Source: Bremia lactucae (lineage: Eukaryota; Oomycota; Peronosporomycetes; Peronosporales; Peronosporaceae). From it: a DNA stretch of 64,000 nucleotides. The notes under the pieces were generated by a model. It was not told where the DNA came from and made no database searches. It saw only the letters and a program-made list of their open reading frames with translations. Shown here piece after piece: positions 46,700-57,998 of this stretch. Position 1 is the stretch's first letter. Each line of letters starts with the position of its first letter. The stretch lies in contig NC_090618.1 in NCBI RefSeq assembly GCF_004359215.1, positions 3,182,366-3,246,365 on the forward strand, read 5' to 3'. The position numbers and the translations under genes are program-made.

Positions 46700-47440
46700 T
46701 AGATGTACGTAATATGGACACTTACACCAGAAGTGAACTTGGTAGACTTGTGCTCATCGTCTACAATGGACGAGAGCGTCCTAGAAACGGACAAAAATCA
46801 ATGGTTCGCTGTTCAAGGCTGGGATGCCTTGACAGACAGTCCGTTCTTTGAGGTTCTGTGGAAACATCGCGATGTGTTCTCAGAAGAAGTGCCGAGCTTG
46901 CCTACCAGCAGATAGGTGCATCGGGCACGAAATTGACCTCGAACCTGTCACCAAGTATTGTGTGACCAGGGAATGGCCCTTGCCGAACGCACAAGTCAAT
47001 TAAATCGATAAATTCTTCGACAAGCGTGCCATGGCGGGTCATGTGCGTGAAAGCAAATCGCCCCACTGCAGCCGGACCTTATGTGTGCGTTAAGCCACAG
47101 GTATATGGCGCGTGGTTCATGCTTACAATAAGCTGAACACGGCGACGGTACCGGCGCAAACGCCAATCTCGCGGAAAGATGTTCTGCTGAACTTCATGAA
47201 AAAGTCAACAATCTTTTCCGCGTTGTATTTAAAAGATGGCTACTATCAGGTACTCATGAGAGAGTCCGATGTAGCCAAAACTGCAGTAAATACCCCAAGC
47301 GATATGCTTTGGGAGTGGCTTGTGATGCCTCAAGGTTTGAAAAAACGCACCGGCGACATTTAACAATTGGTGGCTTACGTGATGCGTCGGCACCGTGCCT
47401 ACGCGTCCCATTACTTTGACGATGTATTCGTGCATAGTAG
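46700..47440 (+). pseudogene. Reverse transcriptase relic of family D
   Basis: WKHRDVFSEEVPSLP (46850-46912), TATVPAQTPISRKDVL (47112-47190), SALYLKDGYYQVLMRESDVAKTAV, LWEWLVMPQGL and, in another frame, YFDDVFVHS (about 47410-47440). Many stops. Confidence 0.75.
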
Positions 47441-47639
47441 GGCCGAGTACGGGTTAAGCTTAATAGAGTCGCACAAGTGTCATTTAGACGCTGTGTTGCA
47501 GACTTGAAAGGACGCCCAATTGTACGTCAGCTTGCAAAAGTGCATTAGAGGAGTCCCTGAGATACCGGTGCTGTGTTGCATCGTAGGCACACATGGTGGT
47601 GTACGAGCAGACCCATACAATGTAAAGTCTGTAAATAAA

Positions 47640-48200
47640 TGGCAAATCCCACGGCATGCGAAGGATTTGCGCCAACTCCTAGCGCTCGCTAATTACTTGC
47701 ATACAGATAGCAAGATTTATGCTGAGCGAACCAAACCAATGTCTGATCTCATCAAAAAGGACGCAGAATGGGTTTAATCAAAAGTACAAGAACATGCGTT
47801 CACATCTGTGAAGCAATCTCTTATAATAGCCCGGTCTTGGCCTTACCAGACGCAGATAAACCCTTTAGCATCGTATGCGATGCAAGCAATTTTGCAATCG
47901 GCAGCGCGCTCATGCAAAATGATGACGACGGCGTTGACCGTGTCATTTCTTATCAGTCCCGGCTTATAAAAGCCACGAAACTGAATTAGATTGTGCATGA
48001 CAATAAGCTACTTGAAATAAAGCATGCTCTTGTCAAGTTTCGAGTGCATATTGGGCCCCGATCCATTTGTGGTTTATACGGATCACACATCAAGGCAGAC
48101 TGCAATAAACTCATCGCACCTATTGCCTAGAATGGCAGGATGGCTTATATTCAGTTTAATTTTAAAGTTGAATACAAGTCGGAAAGTCGAATTTCTTGGC
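47640..48200 (+). pseudogene. RNase H relic of family D
   Basis: WQIPRHAKDLRQLLALANYLH (connection), then FSIVCDASNFAIGSALMQNDDDGVDRVISYQSR (47860-47970), LLEIKHALVKFRVHI and KVEYKS. Stops at 47777 and 47987. Beyond it no integrase can be read. Confidence 0.7.
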
Positions 48201-48439
48201 TGAGCTAGTGCTCGATCTATCGCTCGCATTTGGCATGTTTAAACATCGCCATCGCTGTCGAAATTGTGGGAAAATCGATCTGCAGCCAACATAGTGCGGA
48301 AACTCTTTGCGCTGACAAAATTACCGAGCACGGGTAGCACAGAAGGTCCATTCGCATAAAGTTTGCTCTCGCGCATTGCCTCAAGTACCTCACGGAGCCA
48401 CGACTATGCACGGGAATGTCATTAAAAGGCTCGACGCGT

Positions 48440-49000
48440 CACGAAATAGGAGGAGAACATGAGATACCCGTACGATTAAATGTAGCGGTGGTGTTCTTAA
48501 GCCCCTGCGGCATCATAAGCCATTCCCAGAACATGTCCCTAGGTGTACTGACGGCAATTAAAGGAACATAAAAGCCGTTCGTTAAATAAAAGAAAGCGAA
48601 TATCGTGCTCCCTGACCTTCCGTAAGATCGGCTTTTTCGCTGGAATCGTTCTATCGTTCACTTTGTCAGAAGGATGATTGATACGCCATCCACTTGACGG
48701 CTTCCTAACGCAGAAGTTGGGACTGGAATTATGGAGTGACGTGCTTTCGCGCAAATGACCAGCTAAGAGAGGCCATTCAAAGAATGTGTTTTTGGCTTTA
48801 ACCTGGTCATGTTGAAACGGACACGCAATAATTGGACCCTGGAACGAGATCTACCACGTGCCGTTGTCTGTCTTGACGGCAAGAACCGCCGGGATGGTAT
48901 CCGGGAGGACATCACAGAACTCGCGCGCGAGCGCGAGAACAAGATTCTTCGACGCATCAATTTCTTCCCAAGACGCTCGCGAAGCGCTCTTCGTGAGTGG
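48440..49000 (-). pseudogene. Isolated RT relic on the minus strand
   Basis: Minus strand reads FCDVLPDTIPAVLAVKTDNGT, AGHLRESTSLHNSSPNFCVRKPSSGWR, DRTIPAKKPILRK and then MAYDAAG in place of MPQG. This is the N-terminal RT part of another Ty3/gypsy copy, opposite to the family D element beside it. No catalytic DD is left. Confidence 0.6.
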
Positions 49001-50383
49001 ACTTGCGCTCCATTTCTTCCGGACGCTCATCGTTATTAGCGCCGGAACTTGAACGTCTCACGTAGTTGTTCGATCTCTCGCCTTTTCAGATCACGCAGCA
49101 TCTCACCATACGAAAGCACTGAAGCTACGTGATGTCAGACGCGGCGTGAGGATGATCGCGACCTGCAACGAATGGCTGCTCGAACCGACATTAGTCATGT
49201 TTACCACATAAACTGTTTCATGTGACGGAGCCGGCGTGAGAGGACATGCGCACGGCACCCTGGGAGTCGTCGCGACACAGATGGACCGACCGGAAAATCA
49301 CTGCTTCCGCGTAACTAGCGGAAGCCTCTGCCTATGTGTGATATCCGCGACTTGGACTGACATGGGAGCTACTGATCTCTCGTGATGCATCGGAAGACCA
49401 TGCTTTGACGCGATAGTCGCGTCTTGAACGCACACGGGAGCCACTGCTACGTGACGCACGGATATCTTCTGCTTTTGAGCACTTTTGAATGATCTCACAC
49501 GCATGTGAGCCGCTGCTCGGCCGTGTGAAACCCGAAGCCATTGCTGCCGGTTGGATTCTTAACTAGGAATACACCGTTCGGTTAAGGAGGAGCATGTTGT
49601 GGAGTTGCATACCCAGCATGTTGTGCAGTTGCAAACCACATGCGAATGAACGTCGGAGGTATAGTGAGTCGTGACTATGGGATTCACGGCAGCAATATAC
49701 TGCCACGTACTCGTCATCGCGTTGAGAACAGCAAGTACCGCATTGCCAATGATGTCACGTGACTCGACCGTGCGTTTCAGCCGACCCAACGTCGAAACGA
49801 TGTCTTGCGAGTCACGACATCACGTTTGGAATACATTCTTGCTTTTAAGAGCATCGAACCGGTAAAGTAGCACCACCAAATGTTGTCCGTGCATGCGAGG
49901 CGTACCTTACGCATACAACAACCATCTCCCCTGGAGACTCGCGAACACGCAGCCGCGACAGGAGAATCGAGAAACTGTCGGCGCAAACAAAGTTGTTTGT
50001 CGCGCTAAAGCCCAGCAACGCTCGAAGTGGTCGCGACGGACCGTCAACGTGTCACGCCGATCGTGGATGGGCGAGGTGACATCTAGCTGCGCGTATTGCA
50101 CAGCGAAGGTAGGAGATTGTGACGCCACTGTGGGCAAGGTCCTCTGTCATGGCCCAGTAGGACGCCCCGCGCCTACTGAACGTCGTCGTTTTTATCTGTA
50201 CAATAAAATTGACGGGAATATTAGACTCGGTGAAAGCGAGCACTTGTGCACGCGCACGAATGGTCGCTTGGTGGCAAGATTTAAAACAGCAGAGGCATCA
50301 GGTGTCTTTCCTTCACAGGCCTCATCAAGTTATGACTTGAAGTACGCCAAGAAACGGCGTGCTCGATCGCGTTCATCTCCATA
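49001..50383. other. Unresolved mosaic, probably decayed transposon DNA
   Basis: No recognisable domain. A plus-strand frame of 208 codons (49893-50519) runs into the LTR-B fragment, so it cannot be a conserved gene as read. On the minus strand about 50380-50220 reads ERDRARRFLAYFKS, a stop, then LDEACEGKTPDASAVLNLATKRPFVRVHKC, which has protein-like composition but no family I know. Confidence 0.4.
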
Positions 50384-51090
50384 TGTAACGGTGCACCACC
50401 GACGTGTGCTCCTTAAGTACAAGTCCACTTCGCACTGCTTCAGTGCGAGTGGTGCCTCACGTCACTTCACGTACACTAGTACGTGCAGAGGAAAATTATC
50501 TTCAAAACACTTGCTTTAATGAAAGTTAAAAGTGAACTGTATTTAATATAATTAAGTGCTTCTGTTTCTATCTATTTAATACTAACTTAATTATAAGCTG
50601 ATATGGAACATGTAACAAAGTCTTATCTGTCTCTCTCTTTGCGCGCATCCAGCGCTGACTGGACCGTGGAGCAAGTAGACATAATGGCTTATATCTACCA
50701 ATGGAGAAGCTTTCTGAATTTTATTACGTTAAGAAATATTCTCTAAATATTCTTTACCTTTTAGATAATATTTTAATCAACAACGATACAGCCCGTTACA
50801 TCACCCCTCCTTTAAACATTAATCACTCTGATTGTCATTGCTTAGAGTGGTCACTTGAAGACCACTTGATTATAAACGATGTTAATTGGTCAGAACCAAC
50901 AATTTTAAGTCTGTCGCATGGTTAACAAGTCCATGGGGTATGCGAATAGCGCGGCGCCTTCGGCTGCGGTACATGCAGCTGTGGGCGACGCATTTTTTTG
51001 TTTCTTTCGGCAGACGTTTTGTCTGCCGTAGTATCCTCTTCTCTCGCAACACTAGATGTTGCGGGTGCACGTGGTGAGTCACCACGTGAT
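50384..51090 (-). mobile_element. Element B fragment: 3' LTR (50384-50800) plus 3' internal end
   Basis: Minus-strand LTR of family B, TGTAACGGG at 50800 to CCGTTACA at 50384, with the family's CAGTCAGCGCTGGA-type core. Bases 50801-51090 match the 290 bases before the 3' LTR of element B, including a purine tract and the start of the antisense ORF (ATG 50918 on the plus strand). It is cut at 51090 by LTR-D sequence; no primer-binding site follows the LTR at 50383, confirming it is a 3' LTR. Confidence 0.8.
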
Positions 51091-51512
51091 GGGCGCGTTA
51101 GCGACCTCACCCAACGCGGTCTGCAGCGAAGCAACTACGTGACGTGAGCGGTAATCGGGCTCCTCGTGCGGACTTACCAAGTAGGAAGTAGTTTAAGTCT
51201 GATTTATATTTGATCGCATTAAAAATTAATACCTATTTTTACGAATCAAAATGTCATTTCTATAGATAACACTAAATATGTATTTCGAGCGTATCTTTCT
51301 AGATACCTCGCGTAACGGATGACGCAAGGCGTCATCCCTCCTAATGTGAATGCACCTATGTGCATCACATACAGAAGGGCTGGTCACAAATGTGAACCAC
51401 ACCCGAGTGGTGGGTCTAATTACTTTATTTAACTAATTGACCATCCCCTTAAGTAAAAAAAGTGCACTTAACGGGGACTGTGTAATATTAGGGCAACTTT
51501 AAGCTCGTTACA
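51091..51512 (-). repeat. Truncated LTR of family D
   Basis: 422 bases matching 1231-1652, same orientation. Retains one GGATGACGC...GCGTCATCC palindrome (51317-51337); the second is deleted and the CRE site is mutated. The distal 130 bases are lost at the junction with the B fragment. Confidence 0.85.
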
Positions 51513-52090
51513 GTACTCGTAAGTTGCCACGGGCTGCATACCCTGGCACAGCGATAGAGCAAAAAAAAATATTCTCTCCCGTGCCGTGAAGATAAATATA
51601 CGACTGTCCGGCTCCCTGGACGCGCACATCTATTAATACTACGCTACAGCGGCCAGCGGCACTATTTTTTAACCTAGAAAGGTATCTGCTTAAATTTTCA
51701 TAAAATTACTCGCTATTGCCTAAATGCGTAGTGCAAACGGGATTGACACCCGATAAATCTTATGACCTAAGTGATGTCGAGAATTGGACATTTTTTTTTT
51801 TAACTTTTCAACCTAAATTTCTATATCAACGACGGCATCATTCAAATCGTTTACGTTAAACTAATCTATGACACTTTTATGAGGTATTTGGGTATTTTAC
51901 ACTAAGTGCAGCGTCATGAAATGAGCCGCATTTTTGGTACCAGCGATCCGGGAGTTCCCCCTTCAGAAGATTAATAAGGTGAGATCGTCGCATCTCGTCT
52001 CGTATTAAGCGTGGCCACTCCTCTCTATCTTCGTGATTTATTGACTCCTAATCAAGTCCGTTGTATCCAGAAAATACAGCGCACTCGACA
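51513..52090. other. Upstream region of the proteasome alpha-2 gene
   Basis: 578 bases between the last LTR and the alpha-2 start codon. Includes a poly-T run at about 51792. No consensus Inr or coding frame recognised. Confidence 0.5.
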
Positions 52091-52933
52091 ATGGCGGACT
52101 CTGCGTATTCGTTCAGTTTGACGACCTTTAACCCGTCGGGCAAGCTCCTGCAGATCGAGTACGCGCTTAATGCCGTGAATTCTGGTGGCAAGACTTCACT
52201 TGGCATACGCTGTAAGCATTCAATCCAACGTTGTATGCAATTTGCGTAGTTTCATGGCTTTATATTGACCATGTAGGCAAAAATGGCGTCGTCATTGCCA
52301 CGGAAAAGAAGTTTCCAACAATTCTCGTGGATGAGCACTCGCACCAGAAAATTGCAGTCATCTCGGAGCCTACAGGTATCGTATATAGTGGTCTCGGGCC
52401 CGATTACCGCGTGCTGGTGCGCAAGGCGCGCAAGAAAGCACAGAGCTACTTCCAAAAGTACAAGGAGCACGCGCCTGCGAGTATTCTAGTCGGTGAAATT
52501 GCGGCCGTTATGCAAGAGTTTACGCAGTCGGGTGGCGTCCGTCCCTTTGGCGTATCAATCTTGTACGCCGGCTACGACGACGACGGTCCGCAATTGTATC
52601 AGATTGACCCATCTGGAGCGTACTTTGGCTGGAAAGCCACGGCCATGGGCAAGGATTCCGTCAGTGCCAAGACATTTCTTGAACGAGTGAGTGCAAATGG
52701 CTACATTTTGTGGTCGTGGAATGTACCCATGTTAATATTGTGTGACTATATAGCGTTATCATGACGACTTGGAGATCGAAGATGCGATTCACACGGCGCT
52801 TTTGACGCTTCGAGAAGGTTTTGAGGGCGAAATGGACGAAACAAATATTGAAGTTGGCATTATCAAGAGCGACAAGAAGTTTCACGTGCTCACGCCTGCG
52901 GAAGTGAAGGATTACCTCGAACAAGCAGAGTAA
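52091..52933 (+). CDS. PSMA2: 20S proteasome subunit alpha-2, 236 aa
   Basis: Three exons in phase: 52091-52211, 52277-52686, 52754-52933; introns 65 and 67 bases (GTAAGC...TAG, GTGAGT...TAG). The outer-ring subunit of the 20S core, with gate function. Diagnostic N-terminus [21 protein letters not shown], then [11 protein letters not shown], the alpha-2 blocks [18 protein letters not shown] and [31 protein letters not shown] and a C-terminal EVGII...FHVLTP-E-V-DYL. Length equals that of the family (human 234). ATG 52091 begins the conserved MADSAYSFS; the frame upstream has no ATG. First gene past the transposon island. Confidence 0.95.
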
Positions 52934-53049
52934 AAGTAGACGTGGCTGCTATGGTGCTATTTTTTGGATTGAATGTCCAGAAGTGGCGACGGAAAGAACA
53001 TTTCTTAAATTGCAAAGCTTGTAGTATTGCCAATGTCTTGTCTTGCTAC

Positions 53050-54255
53050 TCACTCGAGCTTGTGGAACGCAAGTCCGGTGCCTTGGCCGCCTAAATGACC
53101 TACACAATCAATGCGTAGATACCGTTGATAAGCTGCACCAACGAGGTTCATTGCAGTATAAAGCTGAAGCATCTGCGATGATGTCATCTCAAAGAGGCCA
53201 TACAGCAAAAGCTACACGAAAAACGCACGCTATAAGCGAATTAAATCCCTTCCAGATCTCTCATCTTCACGTACTTGTTGGTCCGGGAATAGCAAACACG
53301 ATAGTGTAAAGACAGCAGAGACGGCTCCGCTGGCTCCGATCGAGAACACTGCCACAATTACAGAATGAAACGATGCTCGTCCTTTAGTTATCAACACACG
53401 CACCTCTTCCATTTCCTCGTAATCGAGACACTAGTGCACTGAGCGCAGATGAAGTCATGGCCGACGTCAAATAGAGAGCCATGAATTTCTCGATCGACAG
53501 CAATTCCGGTTGTCGTCGTCTTAGAGAGCTGTATGTGCTTTTTACGTAGCCCACAAATCGCGAGTTCGCCACGGCTTGCTTGTACCAGGCACCCGAGAAA
53601 TCGTTGCTTGGTGCTAAAACATGAGGTCCGAACTCCCACAACATGAACATATTAATGCCAAAGTGCGGGAACGTAATGTGGCTAAATGCTGACGTTAAAA
53701 GCGTGTGAAGCCTTTTGCCATACACCACAGCGTCGTACGAACTCGCAAAGTGTCGCCACATAAACTGATGCAGTCTTGCATTTCGAAATGACACGCGCCA
53801 GAGTCCAAAGACCACCGTGTTGGCAGCAATCAACGCGGCGATGGTTCTCTTATTCCTGTCGTCATACCACTACATGAACAATAGTGTTTCAATTCTTTAG
53901 CACATATTGTAAGACGACCTTTTTCAAACACGGAATTTCGTACCGGAAAATTGAATTGCCTTCTTGTATCACGGTACATTAGGCCCACTTCATCTCCAGA
54001 CCAGTAATGATGTACACCATCGAGCTGACCGTTGTGATGGCAAGTGGTGAATACTGACGATACAAGTATGCCACCCGAAACGAGTCCTAAACTCGCCGTT
54101 AGCACTCGGTCGTGGGGACTTGAGCGACATCGATGCCCAATTCTTTTAACAAGGTGACGACGTCGCTTGATGCCACGGAATACGAGAAGGTCCGTGTGGG
54201 ACGATTGCCTGTGGATGTCTCGACAGAGAGAAGTGCGTCTCGCCAAGCTAAGCAT
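53050..54255 (-). CDS. Rhomboid intramembrane serine protease, PARL-like, about 337 aa
   Basis: Four exons in phase: 54255-53944, 53869-53404, 53348-53275, 53211-53050. The N-terminus is Arg-rich without acids (LARRTSLCRDIHRQ), a likely mitochondrial presequence. Membrane core: AANTVVFGLWR, HTLLTSAFSHITFPHFGINMFMLWEFG (the L1 and HxxxN region), GASGAVSAVFTLSCLLFP with nucleophile Ser266, and VGHLGG with His323. This order fits the mitochondrial PARL/Rbd1 type, which cleaves inner-membrane substrates. Weak point: the 3' end. The stop (53052-53050) lies inside a perfect GTGAGT donor, so one more short exon may exist. Third exon is only 74 bases and carries the catalytic Ser. Confidence 0.88.
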
Positions 54256-54398
54256 TAGAGGGTCAATTATCGTATTGAGAAAAGCCTAAACGTTAGAATT
54301 ACAACGCATTGATTTAAATCAAAGTCTACAAATTGGAGGGTACTATTATACATTTCTTGGTTACGCGAATTAAATAGACCCGACCAGGTCTTCCTTAT

Positions 54399-57300
54399 TC
54401 ATGGAAGGGGTTGAATTCCAAGAAGCCGAGCAAGGCGTATTTGATACTTCGCTTCGACTTCTTTAAGTTTGCGAAGCTTTTGCACCTTTAAGAACGCAAT
54501 TTGGCTTTCCAATGAAATACCGTCCTCTGCGCCAAAGTCCGATCCCTGAGACGATGTACTACCTTGCGATTTCGTTTTCTCTTTTCGAGAAAAGTGCTGA
54601 CGCGGCGAGCTATTTTCTTGGAGATGCGAATCGGGTAAAACGCTGTTCTTGTGCCTTTTTGTACAGTCAGCTTCGGCCATAACTTTCGTCTTTGCTTTTA
54701 AGTGCATGAGGACGTCAAGGTGCGACGTTTCAATCTCGACACTTGCGTCTCGATCGAAATGGCTACTTGGGTCCCAGCGTAGATAGTAATGTGCCCAGAA
54801 ACCAAGCGATTTGATCGAGCACGATGGTATAATCACATCCTCACAAGACGTAAGAGCTCCGTAGCGACCAACCTCATTGTCTTCAGATCGAACATCTGCG
54901 TCTGAAAGATTCCAAAGACCATCCAAAGCCATTTGCTCTGCTGACGACTTTAAATGCGACCTTAACGAAGACGAAAGCTTGGGGGTCGACGTTCTCACAA
55001 TGACATCACTATTTGCTACGCCTCGAGCAAAGAATGAAGTTTGCTCTTGTGGTACAATGATTGGTGACGAAGAGCAAGTCGAGAAATTCGGTGATTTTAA
55101 TGGTTTCGGAAACGAGAGACCAGTATCGAGATCCCGTACTATTTGATGTAGGCTTAATGGCTCGAAAGCCATTGCGTTCGCCTCCGAGTCGTGAGTATTT
55201 AATTCGTCGCCATTGCTCATTACGTTAACAGGATGTGTACGACTGCGTTGTGCTTGAAGATCCAGCTGCTCACGCGTAGATTGTTTGTTCGCATGAATGT
55301 CTCCATCTATCGCATGATTTCTAGAGTATGACGCTGATGTAGCTGCAGTACGAGTGCTTCCAAAAACGGCGCTTACACCAGAAGACCAATCCGAAGCATC
55401 AAAAGCCTTTCTCTCACGGACCAAGAAATCGTCGGGTAATAATTGGTCGTTGTGAGAAGAGTAAGATGGACTTGTCGATAAAGGTTCTCGAAAAGGACTT
55501 GCGGCTGGCCTTTCAAAACATTCTCGAGTGGCTGTGACATTGGTCTTCCGTTTCCCGCAAGAAGACTTCCGTGGCTTATAGAAGGGATTGACCACAGTCG
55601 CTCGATCCACCGTGCTCAAATACGACCACAGTGGCTGAGTTGGATGCATGGATTCCTGCTCCATGCGCTCCTGTTGTGAGTTGTATAGAAACGTTCCAAA
55701 CCGACACGAGTACAAATGGTCGAGAATAAGAATAAGAAACCGTTCATTAAACTCGAAGGAACTTGGGAATTGAATCATTACTTGCCATACGCAATCAATC
55801 CACTGCAAAAAAATTGGAGACGTCTCGTTCGTGTTATTGCTCGCACCGTGGGAAGTCCGATCACGAAATTTGTGCCCAAACGAGCACCACTCTTTCTCAA
55901 TGAGTCGTTCAAAGCCCGTGATGGTTCGATAGAATGGGTCTAGTAACAGTTCCGTTAACGCTGTGAGCTGAGCCGTTCGGTCCCACCCATCGCTGCAGTG
56001 AATCAATACACTCGACTTTTGTTCTTTCACAATCCGAACAGTTTCCACGGCGGAGTCTAAAATACGTGAAATGTGATTCAACCAGTGGGTCGAGGCGAGA
56101 TGGTCGAGCCACTTGTCGTTATTCTGCTTCGTCGTGCACAATTCCATAAGCTTCTGATAGCTCCTGCGCATGGTATGAATGTTTTCGATGCCCATGAAAA
56201 TCAATTTACATTCTGTTAAGACCAACGCCGACTCTTTCGTCTCGAGAAGCTGTTGGTACCCACTATTCAGGGGTTCAAAATCACCATTAATCGAGACACT
56301 TGCAAACAGAGACGATGCGGCACTGTGCTCGGACGCCACCATATCTGCATACTTTAATAAAGAGGTCGCATGGCGCGTTTCATAGTGCTCAGTCAACTCA
56401 TACCCGGCGCGACCGACAGTCTTTTGTGCCACGGCGTTCTTCCACGGTCGTGCATCAATGATCACAAGCTTGGAAGACGACGGATTCGAGGCGGCGATGG
56501 CCTGAATCAGGAATACGTCCATGTCACATTGTTTCTGGCCAAGTCCGACTAAAGGTTGACTGCTTCGACAGATCACGGCCCCAGTTTCACGATCACGCCA
56601 CGACAGAACGGGAATGCGTCCTTTCGAGCGAAATTTCGAGGCCACCGCTAGCACGCTATCAGAGACTGAAGTAGGTACAGCTAAGATGGATGGATACGTA
56701 GGACAAATGTTATATTGATTATTCACGTAGCTTAATCGCCACCGGCACGTCGAGGACGACAGTCCCATTCGTTGAAACTCCTCGACGGCGTCATAAATCC
56801 ACCATCCCGCGGTGGCGTCATTCCCTTCATCAAACCGCTCGAGTGAAAACTTGGCAAACTCATCCACTTTTCCTTCGGGTTCTCCAAGTGCATGCATCCG
56901 CACGAGTGCAAACGTCCGATCAAATTTTCGAAACGTTTGCTTCGAAACGAGTCCATAGAATACAAATTGCAACCGACGAAAATCTTTGCCAATTACTTCC
57001 AACAACCCACTGTCCGTTTCGACCATTTCTTTACGTTTGACGCGTTCAATGGTCAAGAGTGGAATTGCTTGATACGCAATTAAAGACTCGGTGACCAAAT
57101 CACTCGCATACGGCACACGATCTTCTCGGACCTTACGACAATCATTTCTCCTCGTCGGTTTGAAAGGATACTTACCCACAGGGCTAAAAATGAGCCGATA
57201 ATTTGTCACGTAGAGCCTCCCAACATGCTCAATTCGTTCAATAAATCGCACTCGTACGTTATCATTCTTGACCAAGACTGCCTCCCCCGGTAGTGTCTGT

Positions 57301-57998
57301 AAATAATTTCCATCGTGCTGTCCATTTGTCTCTTCGATCTCTTCACTTTCCCTTCGTTCTAACGATTGGGATGCTATTGGCAACGCTCGTTCCCGTCGTC
57401 CGTTTGACGTGATAATTCCTCCCTTCATCATGTCATGGCTACTACAATTGTGAGATGCTCTATATCCAAATGGTCCATCGGACCCTCGTCGTGTCTTTTC
57501 ATTTAAATGCCACGACCCTGTCTCGTGTAATAACGTTGCATAAACTCCCCCCTTCAGTGACCCTTCTCGGTCTGCAATATCGCTATGACGGCGGGCAGGC
57601 TGAGCAGTTCGAGCTTCTTGTCGCTCTTGGACCATTTTCGCATGCGCCTTTTTGGCAGCGACGGAGCACTTTGCACAGACGCGGACGGGTGCGACAAACC
57701 CCGAATTAACCAGAGGCATTCGAGCCGAGGAGCACGCGTCACAAAACACATTGCCACAGCGTCGGCAGTGATGACGTCGTAGTACCAGTGAGAACGAGGC
57801 TTGACAGCTATAGCATTTTTCTGCCAAACTGTCGGGCACCCAAGCCACATCGTGGCGGCGCCGATGACCTGGCGCAGACTTTGGCTGCGCATGTGTTTGG
57901 GAATTTATACGTAGCAATGGTGGTTGGAGACGAGAGTGTCTAGAGGGGGCAATGACAGGAGACACTTGAAGAGTTGGTGCGGCTCGCGTCGGCAGCAT
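54399..57998 (-). CDS. FYVE-GRAM-myotubularin phosphoinositide 3-phosphatase, 1199 aa
   Basis: One uninterrupted exon. FYVE zinc finger at 52-115 with the RRHHCRRCG signature (binds PI3P on endosomes); PH-GRAM at about 230-370 (GEAVLVKND, YVTNYRLIF); myotubularin phosphatase at about 390-800, with GRIPVLSWRDRETGAVICRSSQPLVG and the catalytic loop HCSDGWDR (Cys668, Arg674), so an active PI3P/PI(3,5)P2 3-phosphatase is expected. The last 400 residues are Ser-rich and disordered with a short C-terminal coil (LKVQKLRKLKEVEAKYQIRL). FYVE at the N-terminus is the reverse of animal MTMR3/4, where it is C-terminal. Starts 261 bases from the divergent TPS gene. Confidence 0.93.
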   Translation of the reverse strand: MLPTRAAPTLQVSPVIAPSRHSRLQPPLLRINSQTHAQPKSAPGHRRRHDVAWVPDSLAEKCYSCQASFSLVLRRHHCRRCGNVFCDACSSARMPLVNSGFVAPVRVCAKCSVAAKKAHAKMVQERQEARTAQPARRHSDIADREGSLKGGVYATLLHETGSWHLNEKTRRGSDGPFGYRASHNCSSHDMMKGGIITSNGRRERALPIASQSLERRESEEIEETNGQHDGNYLQTLPGEAVLVKNDNVRVRFIERIEHVGRLYVTNYRLIFSPVGKYPFKPTRRNDCRKVREDRVPYASDLVTESLIAYQAIPLLTIERVKRKEMVETDSGLLEVIGKDFRRLQFVFYGLVSKQTFRKFDRTFALVRMHALGEPEGKVDEFAKFSLERFDEGNDATAGWWIYDAVEEFQRMGLSSSTCRWRLSYVNNQYNICPTYPSILAVPTSVSDSVLAVASKFRSKGRIPVLSWRDRETGAVICRSSQPLVGLGQKQCDMDVFLIQAIAASNPSSSKLVIIDARPWKNAVAQKTVGRAGYELTEHYETRHATSLLKYADMVASEHSAASSLFASVSINGDFEPLNSGYQQLLETKESALVLTECKLIFMGIENIHTMRRSYQKLMELCTTKQNNDKWLDHLASTHWLNHISRILDSAVETVRIVKEQKSSVLIHCSDGWDRTAQLTALTELLLDPFYRTITGFERLIEKEWCSFGHKFRDRTSHGASNNTNETSPIFLQWIDCVWQVMIQFPSSFEFNERFLILILDHLYSCRFGTFLYNSQQERMEQESMHPTQPLWSYLSTVDRATVVNPFYKPRKSSCGKRKTNVTATRECFERPAASPFREPLSTSPSYSSHNDQLLPDDFLVRERKAFDASDWSSGVSAVFGSTRTAATSASYSRNHAIDGDIHANKQSTREQLDLQAQRSRTHPVNVMSNGDELNTHDSEANAMAFEPLSLHQIVRDLDTGLSFPKPLKSPNFSTCSSSPIIVPQEQTSFFARGVANSDVIVRTSTPKLSSSLRSHLKSSAEQMALDGLWNLSDADVRSEDNEVGRYGALTSCEDVIIPSCSIKSLGFWAHYYLRWDPSSHFDRDASVEIETSHLDVLMHLKAKTKVMAEADCTKRHKNSVLPDSHLQENSSPRQHFSRKEKTKSQGSTSSQGSDFGAEDGISLESQIAFLKVQKLRKLKEVEAKYQIRLARLLGIQPLP

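Larger units (their letters stand above)
43958..48200 (+). mobile_element. Family D element, decayed second copy
   Basis: 5' LTR (43958-44500), primer-binding-like TGGTAACAC (44503-44511), gag, protease, RT and RNase H in order on the plus strand, each with many stops and shifts. Sense ends just after RNase H near 48200, where unrelated fragments begin; there is no 3' LTR. Same family as the young copy at 1-1652. Confidence 0.85.

Noticed and set aside
49893..50519. 208-codon plus frame as a gene
   Set aside because: It runs through the boundary into an inverted LTR, so it cannot be a conserved coding unit.
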